64,000 bases of DNA from Sinomonas cyclohexanicum (GTDB taxonomy: Bacteria > Actinomycetota > Actinomycetes > Actinomycetales > Micrococcaceae): assembly GCF_020886775.1 (NCBI RefSeq), contig NZ_AP024525.1:1922001-1986000 (forward strand). Direction: 5' to 3'. Below the pieces are notes generated by a model that made no database searches, was not told where the DNA came from, and saw only the letters and a program-made list of their open reading frames with translations. Of the stretch, positions 47,887 through 58,600 are shown piece by piece; position 1 is the first letter of the stretch, and every line of letters begins with the position of its first letter. Both the position numbers and the translations under genes were made by a program.

Positions 47887-48347
47887 CCCGCGCTCAGCTT
47901 CGCCGCCTCCGTCCAGCCCTGGGCGAGGAAGGACGGCACCTTCGCCGGGTCGCCCGGGACAATGGTCACGAGCCACTCCGCGCCCTCGAGGAAGGCCTCC
48001 TCGGCCAGTGCGGAGACCACTGCGGCACCGAGGCGACCGTCGGCGTCGTCGGCCGTGAACTCGAAGCCGCCGATCGCCGCGATGCCGTCACCGAAGGCGA
48101 TGTGCCCCTTCGCCGCGGGGCGGCCGAACAGCGTGAGCTCGACGGCGTCGTACGCGCCGAGGGGCGCCTCCGAGATCCCGCCGCCCTCCGGCAGCTTGGG
48201 CGGCTGCGGGATGTCCCCCGTCGCTATGGCGAGGACGGTCGCATCCGCAGCGCCCTCCCCGCCGCGCGGGGTGAGGGCACGGTCCTCTCCGGGCAGAGCC
48301 GCGAACAGCGGAGCGACGGTGTCCCAGTTGAGTTCAAAGTCAGTCAT
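47883..48347 (-). CDS. Conserved hypothetical protein
   Basis: An unrecognised 154-residue acidic, soluble protein convergent with hisF. Homologue-like blocks are [14 protein letters not shown]-type [21 protein letters not shown] and [37 protein letters not shown]; the latter resembles the end of GNAT acetyltransferases (a G-W after a hydrophobic strand), but no acetyl-CoA loop is visible. The ATG at 48347 is clear. No function is proposed. Confidence 0.7.
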   Translation of the reverse strand: MTDFELNWDTVAPLFAALPGEDRALTPRGGEGAADATVLAIATGDIPQPPKLPEGGGISEAPLGAYDAVELTLFGRPAAKGHIAFGDGIAAIGGFEFTADDADGRLGAAVVSALAEEAFLEGAEWLVTIVPGDPAKVPSFLAQGWTEAAKLSAG

Positions 48348-48389
48348 GCCACCATCCTGCCACCGCCCGCACAGTGTGCGGCCAGCGTG

Positions 48390-49033
48390 TCAGTGGCCGA
48401 TCTCCGCGCTGTCCAGGAGAGCGATCGCGTCCGGCTGCCCCTCGAAGGTCACGAGCGCCTGGGCACGCCGCCCGAAGGCATGCAGGAGGAGCTCGCCGGG
48501 GTCGCCCACGATGGCCACGGAGACGGGCGCCCTCTTCGCAACGTGCCGCGGGCCCGCCGTATTCACCAGGACGATGCCGAGGTCGACCCCCCGGTACAGG
48601 AAGGCGGCCCGCTTGACCACTTCGGCCCAGAGGGCGTCCGCGTACGCGGTGTCCAGGGCGCGGGGCGCCCACCGGTCGCCGGCCCGCCGGACGTCCTCTG
48701 TGTGGACAAAGAACTCCGCGAGGTTCGCCGCCTCGTCGAGCGGGCCCAGCCTGAGCGGGGACACCGCGGGGGGCCGGCGCGGAACGACTCGACGATCTCT
48801 GCGTAGCCTGCCGCGGAGGCGTGGGACGCGGCAAGGCGGGCTGTCGCCTCATCGGACGTCCTCGCCCGTGACGTCATGAGCAGGCCCAGGCCCACCCGCA
48901 GGCTGTGCTCACGCAGGTAGAGGTGCGCGGCCAGATGACGCGTCCGCCACCCCTCGCAGAGGGTGGGTGCGTCGGGGCCGGCCGCGAGCAGCGTCTCGGC
49001 CAGGACTTCACGCGAGGGGTCTACGAAGTGCAT
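48390..49033 (-). pseudogene. TIGR03085-type metal-binding protein, frameshifted in a C tract
   Basis: A DinB/mycothiol-maleylpyruvate isomerase-like protein of about 214 residues if repaired. The first half reads [19 protein letters not shown], with [15 protein letters not shown], and ends ..VESFRAGPP. The second half continues in another frame with SPLRLGPLDEAANLAEFFVHTEDVRR. The junction is a run of six C (plus strand G at 48768-48773); one added C restores a single frame. Length 644 is one short of a multiple of three. The loss could be a homopolymer sequencing error or a true null. Confidence 0.8.
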
Positions 49034-49093
49034 CACTGGCGAACCTAGCACGCGCGCGCCCGTGACGCGCCCGAGGACCGCTGACAGGCGGAC

Positions 49094-49099
49094 TAGACT
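49094..49099 (+). promoter_or_regulatory. -10 box of hisI (leaderless)
   Basis: TAGACT ends 7 bases before the hisI ATG. The GGAGGG between them is too close to the ATG to act as a normal ribosome site. Confidence 0.5.
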
Positions 49100-49106
49100 T
49101 GGAGGG

Positions 49107-49478
49107 ATGTCTGAGCCGAACAGCCCCCTGCCCGCCGACCTCGCCGCACGCCTCAAGAGGGACGACGCCGGCCTGGTCGCCGCGGTCGTGCAGCAGCACG
49201 ACACGAACGAGGTCCTCATGGTCGGCTGGATGGACGACGAAGCCCTCCACCGCACCCTGACGAGTGGGCGGGTGACCTTCTGGTCCCGGTCGCGGCGCGA
49301 GTACTGGCGCAAGGGCGACACGTCCGGACATGTCCAGTGGGTCAAGTCGGTGGACCTCGACTGCGACGGCGATGCCCTGCTCGTGCGCGTCGACCAGGTC
49401 GGGGCGGCCTGCCACACGGGCACGCGGACGTGCTTCGACGATCGGCGCCTCGACGCCGTGGTCGGCCCCGCCGCCTGA
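49107..49478 (+). CDS. hisI: Phosphoribosyl-AMP cyclohydrolase
   Basis: Third histidine step, opening the adenine ring of phosphoribosyl-AMP. The 123 residues have [35 protein letters not shown] and the metal site [29 protein letters not shown] with the catalytic cysteines. It is separate from hisE, which lies 3.2 kb upstream. trpE follows by 65 bases on the same strand. The start is probably leaderless. Confidence 0.95.
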   Translation: MSEPNSPLPADLAARLKRDDAGLVAAVVQQHDTNEVLMVGWMDDEALHRTLTSGRVTFWSRSRREYWRKGDTSGHVQWVKSVDLDCDGDALLVRVDQVGAACHTGTRTCFDDRRLDAVVGPAA

Positions 49479-49543
49479 GCGACCCAGAACCACCCACGCC
49501 AGCGCACCCACGGGTGCACAGCCCGAAAGCGATACCGCACCCC

Positions 49544-51109
49544 ATGAACGACCTTGGAGTCATCAGCCCCTCGCTCGAGGAGTTCCGCACCGTCGCCGCC
49601 CACCACCGAGTGGTCCCCGTCCATGTGCGGGTCCTCGCGGACGCCGAGACGCCCATCAGCCTCTACCGCAAGCTTGCCGACGGGAAGCCGGGGACGTTCC
49701 TCTTCGAGTCCGCGGCGGTGGGCGGATCATGGTCGCGCTTCTCGTTCATCGGCGCCGCGTCCCGGGCCACCCTCACGAGCCGTGACGGTCAGGCGTACTG
49801 GATCGGGGAGCCCCCGGTCGGCGTCCCGACGGCGGGCAACCCGCTCGAGGCCCTCCGCGACACCGTCGCCGCGCTGCGGACCGAGCGCTTCGAGGGGCTG
49901 CCGCCCCTCACCTCCGGCATGGTCGGGTTCGTCGGCTGGGAGGCTGTGCGGCGCTGGGAGAAGCTCCTGACCCCACCTGAGGACGATCTCGAGCTCCCCG
50001 AGCTGGCCATGAACCTCGTCACCGACCTCGCCGTGCACGACAACGTCGACGGCACCGTGATGCTCGTGGCCAACGCCATCAACTTCGACAACAGCGACGA
50101 GCGGGTCGACGAGGCATGGCACGACGCCGTGTCCAGGCTCCGGCGCATGCTCGCGGCGCTCCTGGCACCCGCCGAGGCCGCGGTGAGCGTCCTGGGTCCC
50201 GTCGGCGACTACCAGGACAAGGTCGTCCACCAGTGGACCGAGAAGGGCTACCTCGACGCGATCGCCCGTGGCAAGAAGGCCATCTACGACGGCGACGTCT
50301 TCCAGGTGGTCATCTCGCGGCGCTTCGAGCTCGAATACGACGCAGGGCCGCTCGACGTATACCGCGTGCTCAGGAAGATGAACCCGAGCCCGTACATGTA
50401 TCTCCTCACGCTCGAGGACCCGTCCGGGCGCGAGTACTCGATCGTCGGCTCGTCCCCCGAGGCCCTCGTCACCGTCACGGGGGAGCAGGTCGTGACCCAC
50501 CCGATCGCCGGCTCCCGGCCCCGCGGCGCCACCGTCGAGGCGGACAAGGCCCTCGCCGACGAGCTGCTCGGGGACGAGAAGGAGCGGGCGGAGCACCTCA
50601 TGCTCGTGGACCTGGCCCGCAATGACCTCTCCAAGGTCTGCCGCCCGGGCACCGTCGAGGTGAGCGAGTTCATGGAAGTCGAGCGGTTCAGCCACATCAT
50701 GCACCTCGTCTCCACGGTCGACGGCAAGCTGCGCCCGGACGCGAGCGCGTACGACGTGCTGGCCGCGACCTTCCCGGCGGGAACGCTCTCCGGCGCCCCG
50801 AAGCCCCGTGCCCTGCGCCTCCTCGACGAAGTCGAGCCCGTGCGCCGCGGCGTGTACGGGGGCGTTGTCGGCTACCTCGACTTCGCCGGGGACATGGACA
50901 TGGCCATCGCGATCCGCACGGCCCTCCTGCGCGGCGGCCGTGCCTACGTCCAATCCGGAGGCGGGATCGTCGCGGACTCGGACCCGGTGGCCGAGGCCCA
51001 GGAATCCGTGAACAAGGCTGCGGCACCGCTGCGCGCCGTCCACACGGCGTCCGCCCTCAGGCCCGCCGGGACGATCGCCGGGGCGGAGGTCGGGTCCGCC
51101 CATGTCTGA
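49544..51109 (+). CDS. trpE: Anthranilate synthase component I
   Basis: Converts chorismate and ammonia/glutamine to anthranilate. The 521 residues contain KKAIYDGDVFQVVISRRFE, NPSPYMYLL, GSSPEALVTVTGEQV, PIAGSRPRG, ATFPAGTLSGAPKPRA and YGGVVGYLDFAGDMDMAIAIRT typical of chorismate-binding enzymes. The N-terminal Trp-feedback region is present. No glutamine amidotransferase (trpG) is in the window. The stop overlaps the next gene by 8 bases. No attenuator or leader peptide is visible in the 65 bases upstream. Confidence 0.95.
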   Translation: MNDLGVISPSLEEFRTVAAHHRVVPVHVRVLADAETPISLYRKLADGKPGTFLFESAAVGGSWSRFSFIGAASRATLTSRDGQAYWIGEPPVGVPTAGNPLEALRDTVAALRTERFEGLPPLTSGMVGFVGWEAVRRWEKLLTPPEDDLELPELAMNLVTDLAVHDNVDGTVMLVANAINFDNSDERVDEAWHDAVSRLRRMLAALLAPAEAAVSVLGPVGDYQDKVVHQWTEKGYLDAIARGKKAIYDGDVFQVVISRRFELEYDAGPLDVYRVLRKMNPSPYMYLLTLEDPSGREYSIVGSSPEALVTVTGEQVVTHPIAGSRPRGATVEADKALADELLGDEKERAEHLMLVDLARNDLSKVCRPGTVEVSEFMEVERFSHIMHLVSTVDGKLRPDASAYDVLAATFPAGTLSGAPKPRALRLLDEVEPVRRGVYGGVVGYLDFAGDMDMAIAIRTALLRGGRAYVQSGGGIVADSDPVAEAQESVNKAAAPLRAVHTASALRPAGTIAGAEVGSAHV

Positions 51110-51770
51110 CACTGGCGCCGCCCGCTCCCGCATCGGCCAGCCCAAGGCTGTGCCCCGCTGGGCCAAGAAGTCCATCGTCGTGCTCATCGCGCTCGTGTTC
51201 GCGCTGCTCGCCTTCGGCGCCACGACCCAGACCTGGGTCGACGCCGAGGTCCAGGGCTCCGCGGTGCGCACGGCGCACCTGAGCGTCCAGGGCAGCAAGG
51301 CCGCGACCTCGGTGTCCGCCCTCGCGCTCGTGGGCCTCGCAGGGACGCTCGCAGCCGCCGTCGCAGGCCGGATCGGACGCGCGGTGGCCGCCGCAGTCGT
51401 CGTGCTCGCCGGGGCCGGCGTCGCTGTCGCCTGCGCGGCCGTCCTGGCCGACCCGCGGGCCGCGGCGGAAGGCTCGATCGCCCAGGCCACGGGCCTCGCA
51501 GGAACCGACGCGGTGGCCACCCTCACGCCGTACCCGGCGCTCGCGGCAGCGGCCGGATCGCTCCTTGCCCTCTCGGGGGTCCTGCTGCTCGTCGCCTCGC
51601 GCCACTGGGCGCTGCGCACACGGTACGACGCCGCGCGGCCGGCCCCATCTTCCGGCCCCGCCCCAGGGGCGGCTGAGGGGACCCGGGGCAAGGTCCAGGA
51701 CGAGGGCGCATCCGTCGACGGGATCGACGGCTGGGACAGGCTGTCCCGCGGCGAGGACCCGACCGGCTGA
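51102..51770 (+). CDS. Trp-operon-associated membrane protein (TIGR02234)
   Basis: A 222-residue membrane protein with four hydrophobic segments (about 25-45, 68-88, 95-118 and 145-168) and a polar C-terminal tail of 50 residues. The pattern QTWVDAEVQGSAV matches the TIGR02234 family, encoded between trpE and trpC in actinobacteria. The role is unknown; a link to tryptophan metabolism rests on its position. It starts inside the last codons of trpE. Confidence 0.82.
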   Translation: MSDTGAARSRIGQPKAVPRWAKKSIVVLIALVFALLAFGATTQTWVDAEVQGSAVRTAHLSVQGSKAATSVSALALVGLAGTLAAAVAGRIGRAVAAAVVVLAGAGVAVACAAVLADPRAAAEGSIAQATGLAGTDAVATLTPYPALAAAAGSLLALSGVLLLVASRHWALRTRYDAARPAPSSGPAPGAAEGTRGKVQDEGASVDGIDGWDRLSRGEDPTG

Positions 51771-51846
51771 GACGACCCCAGATGGGCTTCACATTCCGCC
51801 GGAGATGGCAGAATGGCACTAGAACCGCAACGTCAGGAGAAGAGAG

Positions 51847-52110
51847 ATGAGCAACACGCGCAGTTCCCAGGCCGGTACCCCCGAGGTGCTGCACGGTGAG
51901 GACCTCGGGCATGGGAACAGCCCCGCCGCCTGGACGTGCGTCTTCATCATGATGATCGGCTCGATCGTCTCGTGCATCGCGTTCGCGATCGCGAACACGC
52001 CCGTCTTCTGGGCGGGCATCGTGGTCATCGCGATCGGCCTCGTCGTGGGCTGGGCCATGCGCAGGGCGGGCTACGGCGTGGGCGGCAGCAAGCTCAAGAA
52101 CCAGCACTGA
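51847..52110 (+). CDS. HGxxPAAW motif small membrane protein
   Basis: An 87-residue protein. The signature [14 protein letters not shown] precedes two hydrophobic segments (about 30-50 and 52-72). Members sit in actinobacterial trp operons beside trpC. TCAGGAG lies about 9 bases upstream. The stop TGA overlaps the trpC ATG by one base. Function is unknown. Confidence 0.85.
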   Translation: MSNTRSSQAGTPEVLHGEDLGHGNSPAAWTCVFIMMIGSIVSCIAFAIANTPVFWAGIVVIAIGLVVGWAMRRAGYGVGGSKLKNQH

Positions 52111-52937
52111 TGGCGACGGTCCTCGACGACATCATCGTCGGCGTCCGCGAGGACCTCGCCGAGCGGGTCCGCCTCACACCGGCCAAGGAGGTCGAGGCGG
52201 CCGCAGCTGCTCGGCCGGCGGCGCTGGACGCCTGGACAGCGCTGGGCTGGGGAGCCCCTGCCCGCGACCTGCGGATCATCGCCGAGGTCAAGCGCAAGAG
52301 CCCCTCGAAGGGCGCCTTGGCCGAGATCGCGGACCCGGCGGAGCTCGCGGCCCAGTATGAGCGGGGCGGTGCGTCGGTGATCAGCGTGCTGACCGAGGAG
52401 CGGAGGTTCAACGGCAGCCTCGCCGACCTCGACGCGGTGCGTGCCGCCGTCGGCATCCCCGTACTCCGCAAGGACTTCACGGTCGAGGAGTACCAGGTGC
52501 ATGAGGCGCGCGCCCACGGGGCGGACCTCGTGCTGCTCATCGTCGCCGCGCTCGACGACGCACGGCTGCGCGGGCTCCTCGAGCTCACCCACGGACTCGG
52601 GATGAACGCGCTCGTGGAGACGCACACAGACGAAGAGATCGACCGTGCCGCGGCCGTCGGTGCGCGCATCGTGGGGGTCAACGTGCGCAACCTCAAGACG
52701 CTCGATGTGGACCGGACCGTGTTCGGTCGACTCGCTGACCGCCTTCCGGCCGACGCGGTCGCGGTGGCCGAGTCGGGCGTCCGCGGGCCCGAGGACATCG
52801 CGTACTACGCGGGCCTCGGCGCCGGCGCGGTCCTCGTCGGGGAGGCACTCGTGACGCACGGCGACCCTCTGACGCGGATCCAGGATTTCAAGCGCGCGGG
52901 AGCGGCGGCCATCGCCGAACGCCTCGCGGCGCACTAG
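52110..52937 (+). CDS. trpC: Indole-3-glycerol phosphate synthase
   Basis: Cyclises carboxyphenylamino-deoxyribulose phosphate to indole-3-glycerol phosphate. The 275-residue TIM barrel shows [13 protein letters not shown] (catalytic Glu and Lys), [55 protein letters not shown] and ESGVRGPED. Start overlaps the previous stop by 1 base; trpB follows after 49 bases. Confidence 0.96.
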   Translation: MATVLDDIIVGVREDLAERVRLTPAKEVEAAAAARPAALDAWTALGWGAPARDLRIIAEVKRKSPSKGALAEIADPAELAAQYERGGASVISVLTEERRFNGSLADLDAVRAAVGIPVLRKDFTVEEYQVHEARAHGADLVLLIVAALDDARLRGLLELTHGLGMNALVETHTDEEIDRAAAVGARIVGVNVRNLKTLDVDRTVFGRLADRLPADAVAVAESGVRGPEDIAYYAGLGAGAVLVGEALVTHGDPLTRIQDFKRAGAAAIAERLAAH

Positions 52938-52986
52938 GAGACACGGCGCCGCCCCAGCGGCGCGCGCCGCAAGGAAGGTGGGACTG

Positions 52987-54411
52987 GTGGGCGAGACCAT
53001 GCCAGCAGGCAGCCCGGACACCGGGGACAAGACGATGCAGGCGGGGGACCACGCGGGGACGGCCGACGCCTTCCTCGCGGGGAGCCTGCGCCACGCGACG
53101 GGCCCGTACTTCGGCGCCTACGGTGGGCGATGGATGCCCGAGTCGCTCATCGCGGCCCTCGACGAACTCGAGGACACGTTCGAGAAGGCCAAGATCGATC
53201 CCGAGTTCCTCGCGCAGATCGCCGACCTCAACCGCAACTACTCGGGGAGGCCCTCGCTCCTGACCGAGGCCAAGCGGTTCTCGGAGCACGCCGGCGGGGT
53301 GCGCATCTTCCTCAAGCGCGAGGACCTCAACCACACAGGCTCGCACAAGATCAACAACGTGCTCGGCCAGGCCCTGCTCGCCCGTCGCATGGGCAAGACG
53401 CGGCTCATCGCCGAGACGGGCGCCGGCCAGCACGGCGTCGCGAGCGCGACCGCCGCGGCGCTCCTGGGCATGGAATGCGTCGTCTACATGGGCGCGGAGG
53501 ACTGTCGGCGCCAGGCGCTCAACGTGGCGCGCATGCAGCTCCTCGGGGCCTCCGTCGTCCCAGTGACCAACGGCTCGCAGACGCTCAAGGACGCCATCAA
53601 CGACGCGCTGCGCGACTGGGTCGCCAACGTCAAGACCACCCACTACCTCCTCGGCACGGCCGCAGGGTCCCACCCGTTCCCGGCGATGGTGCGCTTCTTC
53701 CACGAGGTGATCGGGGAAGAGGCCCGTGAGCAGATCCTCGCCCAGACCGGACGGCTCCCGGACGCGGTGTGCGCGTGCATCGGCGGCGGCTCGAACGCCA
53801 TCGGCATCTTCCACGGCTTCCTGGATGACGCGTCGGTGAAGATCTATGGCTTCGAGGCCGGAGGCGAGGGCGTCGAGACCGGCCGCCACGCGGCCACGAT
53901 CACTCTCGGACGGCCCGGCGTGCTGCACGGTGCGCGCTCGTACCTCATGCAGGACGAGGACGGCCAGACGGTTGAGTCGCATTCGATCTCGGCCGGCCTC
54001 GACTACCCGGGCGTTGGCCCGGAGCACTCGTACCTGCACGACATCGGGCGCGTCACCTACGAGCCCATCACGGACTCCGAGGCCATGGACGCGTTCAGCC
54101 TCCTCTGCCGCACCGAGGGCATCATCCCCGCGATCGAGTCCGCGCACGCCCTCGCCGGAGCCATCAAGGTCGGCCAGCGACTGGCGGCCGAGGGCGGCGA
54201 CCCCCACGAGCGCATCGTGATAGTCAACCTCTCGGGCCGGGGCGACAAGGACGTCCAGACGGCCGCCGAGTGGTTCGGCATGCTGGACGAGAACGGCCAG
54301 GTCAAGGGCACCACCCTGTCCACGCGCCGGCCGAAGGGCTTCACGGCACACAGCGCAGGCGCAGACGCGGAACGCGCGGCCCAGGACGAGACGCAGGAGG
54401 GCATCGCGTGA
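52987..54411 (+). CDS. trpB: Tryptophan synthase beta subunit
   Basis: PLP enzyme that joins indole and serine to tryptophan. The 474 residues include [11 protein letters not shown], the PLP lysine in [15 protein letters not shown], the catalytic Glu in [11 protein letters not shown], and [15 protein letters not shown]. About 30 polar N-terminal and 30 C-terminal residues extend beyond the usual core. GTG 52987 was chosen because AAGGAAGG lies 9 bases upstream; GTG 52978 and ATG 52999 are alternatives. Confidence 0.96.
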   Translation: MGETMPAGSPDTGDKTMQAGDHAGTADAFLAGSLRHATGPYFGAYGGRWMPESLIAALDELEDTFEKAKIDPEFLAQIADLNRNYSGRPSLLTEAKRFSEHAGGVRIFLKREDLNHTGSHKINNVLGQALLARRMGKTRLIAETGAGQHGVASATAAALLGMECVVYMGAEDCRRQALNVARMQLLGASVVPVTNGSQTLKDAINDALRDWVANVKTTHYLLGTAAGSHPFPAMVRFFHEVIGEEAREQILAQTGRLPDAVCACIGGGSNAIGIFHGFLDDASVKIYGFEAGGEGVETGRHAATITLGRPGVLHGARSYLMQDEDGQTVESHSISAGLDYPGVGPEHSYLHDIGRVTYEPITDSEAMDAFSLLCRTEGIIPAIESAHALAGAIKVGQRLAAEGGDPHERIVIVNLSGRGDKDVQTAAEWFGMLDENGQVKGTTLSTRRPKGFTAHSAGADAERAAQDETQEGIA

Positions 54412-55217
54412 GCAAGGTTGCTGACGTCATCGACAAGGCCAAGGCCGAGGGCCGCGCGGCCCTGATCGGGTACCTCCCAGCGGGATACCCGAGCGTCCAG
54501 GAGAGCATCGATGCCGCCATCGCGCTCGCGCGCAACGGCGCGGACATCATCGAGATCGGCATCCCCTACTCGGACCCGGTCATGGACGGCAATGTCATCC
54601 AGGCCGCCACGACCGAGGCCCTCGCCCACGGCTTCCGTGTGGCGAGCGTGTTCGACGTGGTCAAGGCCGTCACGGACGCCACGAAGGACCTCGGGACGGC
54701 CGTGCTCGTCATGACCTACTGGAACCTCGTGATGCGGATGGGGGTGGACGAGTTCTCCCGCCGCCTCGCCGAGGCCGGCGGCTCCGGCCTCATCACCCCC
54801 GATCTGATCCCGGACGAGGCCGCGGAGTGGTTCGAGGCCTCGGACAAGTACGGGCTCGACCGCGTCTTCCTCGTCGCGCCGTCGACCACGCCGGAGCGCA
54901 TGGCCATGACGGTCGAGGCGACGCGGGGCTTCACGTACGCCGTATCGCTCATGGGCGTCACCGGGGCGCGTGCCGCCGTCGACTCGGCCGCGCGCGACGT
55001 CGTCGAGGGTGCCCGCGCGGCGGGCGCTCCGCGCGTCTGCGTGGGGCTGGGCGTCTCGAACTCCGAGCAGGTCCGCGAGATCGGGGCCTATGCGGACGGC
55101 GTGATCGTCGGCACGGCTCTCGTCGCCGCATTGCGCGACGGTGGGGCCGAGGCGGTCGGGAGGCTCGCGGCGGAGCTGCGCACCGGCCTCAAGCGCACGA
55201 CGGCGGCCGGGGCCTGA
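54408..55217 (+). CDS. trpA: Tryptophan synthase alpha subunit
   Basis: Cleaves indole-3-glycerol phosphate to indole, passed to TrpB through the inter-subunit tunnel. The 269-residue TIM barrel has [30 protein letters not shown] (catalytic Glu and Asp), [32 protein letters not shown] and [10 protein letters not shown]. The GTG overlaps the trpB stop by 4 bases. It is the last gene of the trp group. Confidence 0.96.
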   Translation: MSKVADVIDKAKAEGRAALIGYLPAGYPSVQESIDAAIALARNGADIIEIGIPYSDPVMDGNVIQAATTEALAHGFRVASVFDVVKAVTDATKDLGTAVLVMTYWNLVMRMGVDEFSRRLAEAGGSGLITPDLIPDEAAEWFEASDKYGLDRVFLVAPSTTPERMAMTVEATRGFTYAVSLMGVTGARAAVDSAARDVVEGARAAGAPRVCVGLGVSNSEQVREIGAYADGVIVGTALVAALRDGGAEAVGRLAAELRTGLKRTTAAGA

Positions 55218-55250
55218 GCCGCTAGACCCGCCGTTGCGCCGGTGGACACA

Positions 55251-55289
55251 TTCCGTCCGCATGGCGGACGGAAACGTCTCGCCATGCGG
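55251..55289. promoter_or_regulatory. Nested inverted repeats in the trpA-gltB gap
   Basis: TTCCGTCCGC-ATG-GCGGACGGAA forms a perfect 10-bp stem (55251-55273). Its inner part CCGCATGGCG is repeated in inverse orientation as CGCCATGCGG at 55280-55289, with a 13-base spacer. The second copy overlaps the region upstream of a TAATCT -10-like box (55298). It may be the trp terminator, an operator, or both. Confidence 0.5.
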
Positions 55290-55444
55290 TGGCGTGGTAA
55301 TCTTGCGGCAGTCGAGACGGCGCTCACACTCGGCGGCCCGCATCAAGGCCGCAACCGAGTCGTGGGGCCGCCGACCGGCCGGCTGGCAGGGGGAGCCGCG
55401 GCCGTTCCGTCACGGGCCACCGCCCAAGCGGCTCGATCCCCACA

Positions 55445-55496
55445 ACGATGTGGACGTGAAAGTCCCTCCCGCACAGCGCAGGGAGGGCGTCATCGT
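55445..55496 (+). promoter_or_regulatory. Three-stem RNA-like element upstream of gltB
   Basis: ACGATG (55445) pairs with CATCGT (55491), enclosing GGAC-GTGAAA-GTCC and a CTCCC...GGGAG stem, as in a small three-way junction of 52 bases. It matches no riboswitch family I know. It would lie only in transcripts that begin upstream of the gltB promoter at 55520. Confidence 0.35.
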
Positions 55497-55519
55497 ATGG
55501 CCATTCCGCCGGCGGACCA

Positions 55520-55548
55520 TTCAGTCCGCCCCGAGGCGGCCATACAAT
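55520..55548 (+). promoter_or_regulatory. Promoter of gltB
   Basis: TTCAGT (55520-55525) and TACAAT (55543-55548) are exactly 17 bases apart. Transcription would start near 55555, leaving about 95 bases of leader. The remainder of the 431-base gap holds the inverted repeats at 55251 and the three-stem element, and no gene. Confidence 0.65.
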
Positions 55549-55648
55549 TTCCAGTGAAGAAGCGCCGTGCTGTGCCCTCCCGTGGCCAGCATCGCGGGGC
55601 CAACGTTGTCCCCTGTCGCGAATCGACCAGGAGGAAGGACGTTACGTC

Positions 55649-58600
55649 ATGACTCACCCGACCCACGGCTCCGCCGAGCAGGAGTCCGAAAGGGTGCTCT
55701 CACCCTTCAGGCGCTTCTCTGCCCTCCCTCCCTCCCAGGGCCTTTACAGCGCTGATGCCGAGAAGGACGCGTGTGGCCTCGCCATCGTCGCTACCCTCCG
55801 CGGCGAGGCCGGCCATGACATCGTCGATGCGGCCCTCCACGCGCTGCGCGCCCTCGAGCACCGGGGCGCCGTCGGCGCCGACGAGGGCACGGGCGACGGC
55901 GCTGGCCTCCTGACCCAGGTCCCCGACGCGTTCTTCCGCGCTGTCGTCGACTTTGAGCTTCCGGCGGCCGGCCAGTACGCCGTCGGCATCGCCTTCCTGC
56001 CTACTGAGGCCCGCGAGGCGGGCGCCGCACGTGCGGGCATCGAGTCACTCGCCGAGGCCGAGGGCCTTACGGTCCTGGGCTGGCGCAGCGTGCCGGTCGT
56101 GGCGGAGCTCGTCGGCGCGATGGCCCGCGCATGCATGCCGCGCTTCGAGCAGCCGTTCTTTGCCTCGGCCTCGGGCGAGGAACTCGAGCGGAATGACCTT
56201 GACGGCCGCGTATGGCGCATCCGCAAGCGCGCGCAGAACAAGCACGGCGTGTACTTCCCCTCGCTGTCCTCCCGCACGATCGTGTACAAGGGCATGCTCA
56301 CGACCGCTCAGCTCGAGCCGTTCTACCCGGACCTGTCCGATGACCGGTTCGCGACCAAGCTGGCGATCGTCCACTCGAGGTTCTCGACCAACACGTTCCC
56401 CTCGTGGCCGCTCGCCCAGCCGTTCCGCACGATCGCCCACAACGGCGAGATCAACACGGTCAAGGGCAACCGCAACTGGATGCGCGCGCGCCAGTCGCAG
56501 CTGAACAGCCCGCTCCTGGGCGACGCCCCCGAGGAGCTGTTCCCGATCTGCACGCCCGGAGCCTCCGACTCGGCGTCCTTCGACGAGGTCGCGGAGCTCC
56601 TGTGGCTCTCCGGCCGCCCGATCACCCACTCGATCATGATGATGATCCCGGAGGCGTGGGAGAACCACGTCTCGATGGATCCGGCGCGCCGTGCCTTCTA
56701 CGAGTACCACTCGCTCCTCATGGAGCCGTGGGACGGCCCCGCGGCCGTGTCCTTCACCGACGGCACGGTGGTTGGGGCGACCTTGGACCGCAACGGCCTG
56801 CGCCCGTGCCGCTACTGGGTCACCGAGGACGGCCTCGTGGTCTTCGCGTCCGAGGTGGGCGTCATCGACATCGAGCCCGCCAACGTGGTCAAGAAGGGCC
56901 GTGTCTCGCCGGGGAAGATGTTCGTCGTCGACACCGAGGCCGGCCGGATCATCGACGACGAAGAGGTGAAGGCCGAGATCGCGGGCACCAACCCGTGGGC
57001 CGAGTGGGTCGCTGAGAACGTGATCCGTCTCGCCGACCTCCCCGAGCGCGAGCACGTGATCCACACTCCCCAGTCCGTGAACGTGCGCCAGCGGACGTTC
57101 GGCTACACCCAGGAGGAGCTGCGCATCCTTGTCGGGCCGATGGCCCGCACGGGCGCCGAGCCGATCGGCGCGATGGGCACCGACACCCCGGTCGCCGTCC
57201 TGTCCAAGCGGCCCCGGCTCCTCTTCGACTACTTCGTGCAGTCCTTCGCCCAGGTCACGAACCCGCCGCTCGACGCCATCCGCGAGGAACTCGTCACGAG
57301 CCTCAACGGCGCAATCGGGCCCAACGGCAACCTCCTGAGCACACGGCGCGTGTCGGAGAAGCAGGTCATCCTGCCGTTCCCCGTGATCAACAACGACCAG
57401 CTCGCGAAGATCTCAAACATGGAGGCCGAGTCCGGGGACCACGCGGGCGAGAGGATCGCCGTCAAGATCCGGGGCCTGTACCGTCCCGAGGGCGGCGAGG
57501 CAGCGCTCCGCTCTCGGCTCACCGAGATCTGCGAGCAGGTGTCCGGAGCGATCAACCGCGGCGTCCAGTACGTGGTGCTCTCGGACCGCGACTCGAACGC
57601 CCAGTGGGCCCCCATCCCGTCGCTCCTGCTCCTCTCGGCGGTCCACCACCACCTTCTCCGCAGCGCGAACCGCACCAAGACGGCCCTCGTCGTCGAGGCG
57701 GGCGACGTTCGCGAGGTACACCACGTGGCCGTGCTGCTCGGCTACGGCGCCTCGGCCGTCAACCCCTACCTTGCGATGGAGAGCGTCGAGGAGCTCATCC
57801 GCTCCGGCGAGCTCCCCGGGGTCACGCCCGAGGACGGGGTGTACAACCTCATCAAGGGGCTCGGCAAGGGCGTGCTGAAGATCATGTCCAAGATGGGCAT
57901 CTCCACGGTCGCCTCCTACTGCGGTGCCCAGACCTTCGAGGCCCTCGGACTGTCCCAGGACCTCGTGGACGAGTTCTTCGCGGGCACACACAGCCAGCTC
58001 GGCGGCGTCGGGCTCGACGTCATCGCCGCCGAGGTGGCGGCGCGGCACGAGATGGCCTACCCGTCCTCCGGCATCGAGCAGCCGCACCGTCCGCTGCTGG
58101 GCGGCGGCGAGTACCAGTGGCGCCGCGACGGCGAGCCGCACCTGTTCAACCCTGAGACGGTGTTCCGGCTCCAGCACTCCACGCGCGAGCGCCGCTACGA
58201 CGTGTTCAAGGCGTACACGAAGGGCATCGACGACCAGTCCGAGAACCTCATGACCCTGCGGGGCCTGCTGAAGTTCAAGGAGGGCGTGCGCCCTGCCGTG
58301 CCGATCGAGGAGGTCGAGCCGGTCTCCGAGATCGTCAAGCGGTTCTCGACGGGCGCGATGAGCTACGGCTCCATCTCGAAGGAGGCGCACGAGACTCTCG
58401 CGATCGCGATGAACCGCCTCGGCGCCAAGTCGAACACCGGCGAGGGCGGCGAAGACGTCGACCGGCTTCTGGATCCTGAGCGCCGCTCGGCGATCAAGCA
58501 GGTCGCCTCGGGACGCTTCGGGGTGACGAGCCTCTACCTCACGAACGCCACGGACATCCAGATCAAGATGGCCCAGGGTGCCAAGCCCGGCGAGGGTGGC

